A DNA stretch of 64,000 bases, taken from NCBI GenBank assembly GCA_039978895.1, contig JBDWAL010000033.1, positions 186,001 to 250,000 of the forward strand, read 5' to 3'. The translations under genes and the position numbers were made by a program. The DNA is from Aliishimia sp039978895. GTDB taxonomy: Bacteria; Pseudomonadota; Alphaproteobacteria; Rhodobacterales; Rhodobacteraceae. The notes under the pieces were generated by a model that was not told the DNA's origin, ran no database searches, and was given only the letters and a program-made list of their open reading frames with translations. The number at the start of each line of letters is the position of its first letter. Within the stretch, counting starts at the first letter, position 1. Of the stretch, positions 61,192 through 64,000 are shown one piece after another.

Positions 61192-63575
61192 GCCCGTAAA
61201 GTCGGGGCGGCATCTGTGGGGTCTTCGGGCCACGGGTGTCTTGGGTAGCGGCCCCGCATATCTTTGCGCACATCTGAATAAGAGCTGGCCCAAAACCCCG
61301 GCAAGTCCATCGTGGTCTGAACCGGGCGTCCCGCGGGCGATAGCAACGTGATCTTGAGCGGTTGCCCGGACACGGTTGGATGTCGGGTTGTGCCAAACAT
61401 TTCTTGCAAGCGAACTTCGATCTCGGGAACGTCGCCGCTGTAATCCACGGGGACTTCGCGGCCCAAAGGTGTGCGGAACTTACCGGGCACTGCGCGACTT
61501 AGGGCTTGCGTTTGGGGGTAGTCCAACATGGCTTGCAAGGCGGGGAGCGGGTCAAAGCGTTTCCAGTCGTTGGCGGTCTTTAGCCCCGTAACATGCGGGA
61601 GCAGCCACGTGTCGAGGTCTTCAATCAGGGCATCATCGGACATATCGGGCAAGTCTGTGCCACCAGAACGGGCAAGTGCGATGCGGGCACGGAAACGTTC
61701 CGCGGCGGGGGGGAATGCAAAGCCAAGCTGGCGCACGCCATCGAGAAACGCGGCGGCGATATTGTCTTCGGGCGCGTCTTTCCAAAGGCGATCTTGCAAG
61801 GCAACAGCGCCAAATCGTTCTTGCGCGCGGGCCACAACGCGGCCGTCGCGGCGCGACCAAGAGCAATCATTTTCCCATTTGATTTCTGCGCCATAAATCG
61901 CACGAAGCCCGCTTTCACTAAGAGCAACCGCTTGTCGGATACGGGCATCACGGGTGTCGCCATCCAGATCCGTGGCGACAATCAGGCGAAGGCCGCTCAT
62001 CTCGTCGCTGTCGTGGAAATGTGCGCCCTTGCCGCCCGACATCAAGTAGCGCGGGGCATCGCCCTTGCGGCGCAATCCAACACGGTCAGGATAGGCGAGG
62101 GCGGCCATATCGCCCAAATCCATCGGCTCCGATTGGGGTGTGGTCAGCTTGGCCAAACGTTTGGCCTCCGCTCGGATGGTGTCCAACACAGCGCTGCGTT
62201 CACGTCCGGCCAAAGCCTTCATCCGTAAAGCAACATCCGCGCCGCGCCCTTGCAGGGGATCGCGTTCGGCCAAGAGGGCTGCCAAGGGGGCCGCTTGCGT
62301 GCCCGCGCGGCGCAACATGTGGCCAAGGCGCGGGTGCAAGGGCAGGGCGGCGAGGTCTTTGCCATGGGGCGTGATCCGGCCCGCATGGTCGAGCGCGCCA
62401 AGCAGGGTGAGCAAAGCTTGGGCTTCGGTGTAGCTGCCTGCGTTGGGTTGGGTCAGAAATGCGAGGTCTTGAGGGGCCGCGCCCCATGCGGCCAGTTCCA
62501 AGGCCAGAGGCGCAAGATCAGCCGTTTCGATTTCGGCGGGGGCAAAAGCGGGCAAGGCCCCATCTTCGCCGCGGCTCCAGAGTTTGTAGCATATGCCGGG
62601 GCCAACGCGGCCAGCGCGACCTGCCCGCTGTGTGGCTTCGGCGCGTGATGCGCGTTCTGTGACCAATCGCGACATGCCCGAGCCGGGATCAAAGCGCGCG
62701 CGGCGCGCGCGGCCAGCATCCACCACGATTTCAATGTCGGGCAGTGTCAGCGAGGTTTCCGCGATGGAGGTCGCTAGTACGACTTTGCGTCCCGATGCGA
62801 GGGGGCTGGTGGCGTGACGTTGGGCATCAAACGGCATTGCGCCGTATAGGGGCATGATCTGGCAATCCGCGGGCAAGCGGCCTTTCAGCGCGGATTCGGC
62901 GCGGCGGATTTCGGGCGCACCGGGCAGGAAGACAAGCATGCCGCCTGTTCGCTCGACTGCGGCTTGGGCCACAAGGTCATGCAGGGCGGGTTCCCAACGG
63001 TTTGCACCCAGTGGGGTGTCGCGCCAGATCGTGTCCACGGGGTAGGTGCGCCCCTCAGATGTGAGGATCGGGGCATCAATCAAAGCGGCGACGGGGGCGG
63101 CGTCGAGGGTGGCGGACATAACCAACAGCTTGAGGTCATCGCGCAAGGCGCCTGCGACCTCAAGACAAAGCGCAAGGCCAAGATCCGCCACCAGCGAGCG
63201 TTCGTGGAATTCATCGAAGATCACCAACCCCACCCCCGGCAAATCGGGGTCCGATTGCAACATGCGGGTCAGGATACCCTCTGTCACGACTTCGATTCGG
63301 GTCTGCGCGGAGGTTTTGGACACGCCGCGCATGCGATACCCCACCACATCGCCTGGTTTGGTGCCATGCAAATGGGCAATCCGTTCTGCTGCGTGGCGCG
63401 TGGCAAGGCGGCGTGGTTCCAGCATCAGGATTTTGCCGTCAATTTTATCAAGTAAATGCAGGGGAACCATGGTGGTTTTGCCCGCGCCGGGGGGCGCTTG
63501 CACAACTGCGCGGCCCGTCGTTGCAAGGGCGTTTGCGATGTCGTCCAGAATTTCGGTGATCGGCAAGGTATCCAT
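61173..63575 (-). CDS. hrpB: ATP-dependent helicase HrpB
   Basis: An 800-aa DExH-box helicase. Motif I is VQAPPGAGKTTMVP, motif II LVIFDEFHERS (DEFH), SAT in LLVMSATLD and motif VI TQRAGRAGRVGPG; the HA2/OB and C-terminal HrpB domain follow, ending PWPEDPTDAAPTLRAKPRGT. Start ATG 63575 (MDTLPITEIL) is chosen; 63587 is also possible, and the long frame back to 63737 is not conserved in character. Despite the old name (hrp), HrpB is a common RNA-helicase-like protein, not a type III secretion component. Divergent from meaB. Confidence 0.95.
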   Translation of the reverse strand: MDTLPITEILDDIANALATTGRAVVQAPPGAGKTTMVPLHLLDKIDGKILMLEPRRLATRHAAERIAHLHGTKPGDVVGYRMRGVSKTSAQTRIEVVTEGILTRMLQSDPDLPGVGLVIFDEFHERSLVADLGLALCLEVAGALRDDLKLLVMSATLDAAPVAALIDAPILTSEGRTYPVDTIWRDTPLGANRWEPALHDLVAQAAVERTGGMLVFLPGAPEIRRAESALKGRLPADCQIMPLYGAMPFDAQRHATSPLASGRKVVLATSIAETSLTLPDIEIVVDAGRARRARFDPGSGMSRLVTERASRAEATQRAGRAGRVGPGICYKLWSRGEDGALPAFAPAEIETADLAPLALELAAWGAAPQDLAFLTQPNAGSYTEAQALLTLLGALDHAGRITPHGKDLAALPLHPRLGHMLRRAGTQAAPLAALLAERDPLQGRGADVALRMKALAGRERSAVLDTIRAEAKRLAKLTTPQSEPMDLGDMAALAYPDRVGLRRKGDAPRYLMSGGKGAHFHDSDEMSGLRLIVATDLDGDTRDARIRQAVALSESGLRAIYGAEIKWENDCSWSRRDGRVVARAQERFGAVALQDRLWKDAPEDNIAAAFLDGVRQLGFAFPPAAERFRARIALARSGGTDLPDMSDDALIEDLDTWLLPHVTGLKTANDWKRFDPLPALQAMLDYPQTQALSRAVPGKFRTPLGREVPVDYSGDVPEIEVRLQEMFGTTRHPTVSGQPLKITLLSPAGRPVQTTMDLPGFWASSYSDVRKDMRGRYPRHPWPEDPTDAAPTLRAKPRGT

Positions 63576-63641
63576 AAGGACGGGCATACGCTGGGGTGCG
63601 GGCTCTGGACAAGCCCGCAGCGTCGCGCCATCAAGCTGGCT

Positions 63642-64000
63642 ATGGATTTGGATGACCTCAAACCCCGTCTCATCGCAGGCGAGCGCCGTGCCCTCGCGCG
63701 GGCCATCACATTGGTGGAAAGCACCCGCGCCACGCATCGTCGCGACGCGCTGGAGCTGCTTGAGACCCTGCCAAAAGAACGCAAAGCGTTGCGCATTGCG
63801 CTATCTGGTACGCCGGGCGTGGGGAAGTCGACTTTTATCGAGAGCTTCGGAATGATGTTGGTGGAACAAGGGCTTAAGGTGGCCGTTTTGGCAATTGATC
63901 CGTCATCCGCACGCACCGGAGGGTCGATTCTTGGAGACAAGACGCGCATGGATCGCCTTGCACGTGAGGCAAATGCGTTCATCCGCCCCTCGCCCAGCCA
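63642..64000 (+). CDS. meaB: Methylmalonyl-CoA mutase-associated GTPase MeaB, 3' end cut
   Basis: The first 119 residues of a MeaB/ArgK-type G3E GTPase, a chaperone that protects and loads adenosylcobalamin-dependent methylmalonyl-CoA mutase. The N-terminal LKPRLIAGERRALARAITLV leads to the P-loop ALSGTPGVGKSTFIESFG (Walker A), then AVLAIDPSSARTGGSILGDK and TRMDRLAREANAFIRPSPS. The gene continues past the window. Divergent from hrpB, with 66 bp between starts. Confidence 0.96.
   Translation, partial: MDLDDLKPRLIAGERRALARAITLVESTRATHRRDALELLETLPKERKALRIALSGTPGVGKSTFIESFGMMLVEQGLKVAVLAIDPSSARTGGSILGDKTRMDRLAREANAFIRPSPS

Noticed and set aside
1..64000. tRNA, rRNA, tmRNA or known riboswitches
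   Set aside because: Every gap above about 100 bp was read; no cloverleaf, rRNA segment, or recognisable riboswitch core was found. A covariance search could still reveal weak ones.

Overview
The window looks like chromosomal DNA of a marine Rhodobacteraceae bacterium (Roseobacter group, Alphaproteobacteria). Evidence: an F1-only ATP synthase operon (atpHAGDC), a phaAB pair, ClpA with a GTG start, a hisC-tyrC overlap, Hsp20 paired with DUF1150, DUF2125, DUF2161, two YdcH/DUF465 proteins and large RTX proteins. This is inference from gene content and protein wording; no database was searched. No rRNA, tRNA, CRISPR or prophage was seen.

Layout. 1-2.2 kb: 3' part of a polyprenyl diphosphate synthase (reverse), then a DUF2007 protein, an N6-adenine methyltransferase and YdcH. 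2.2-5.7 kb: a LysR regulator divergent from two tiny paralogous proteins, then phaB and phaA. 5.8-10.8 kb: an EAL protein, tag, rpsD with a clear promoter and terminator, and a flotillin/NfeD-like pair. 10.9-19.1 kb: hisC-tyrC-extensin, DUF2125, a ChaC-like cyclotransferase, and an ExbB/MotA-like channel with an 813-aa coiled-coil OmpA partner. 19.1-25.6 kb: M23 peptidase, clpA, gloB, a methyltransferase and an anchored RTX-like protein. 25.9-30.8 kb: atpHAGDC. 31-46 kb: mainly housekeeping genes (prs, ribF, ltaE, ppaC, purEK, phnM and others). 46-48.9 kb: Hsp20/DUF1150, a secreted HExxH protein and PhzF.

48.9-51.2 kb is a small accessory patch: a gene with an apparent 4-bp frameshift, a decayed IS1595-type transposase and a small membrane protein, bounded by the real phzF 3' end and a decayed second copy of it. 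51.3-64 kb: a VOC protein, a 2345-aa RTX protein carrying subtilase, P-domain and cadherin-like modules, a 750-bp gene-free stretch, a DUF3179 protein, hrpB and the start of meaB.

Functional themes: energy and carbon storage (F1 ATPase, PHB), envelope and secretion (channel/OmpA pair, M23, extensin-like, RTX proteins), proteostasis (ClpA, Hsp20, flotillin) and nucleotide/cofactor synthesis (prs, purEK, ribF). No complete novel multi-gene system was proven. The least explained items are the paired small proteins beside the LysR gene, the channel/coiled-coil OmpA pair, the promoter with mini-ORFs at 39.1 kb, the terminator that lies inside a signal-peptide coding region at 46.9 kb, and the phzF-bounded patch.
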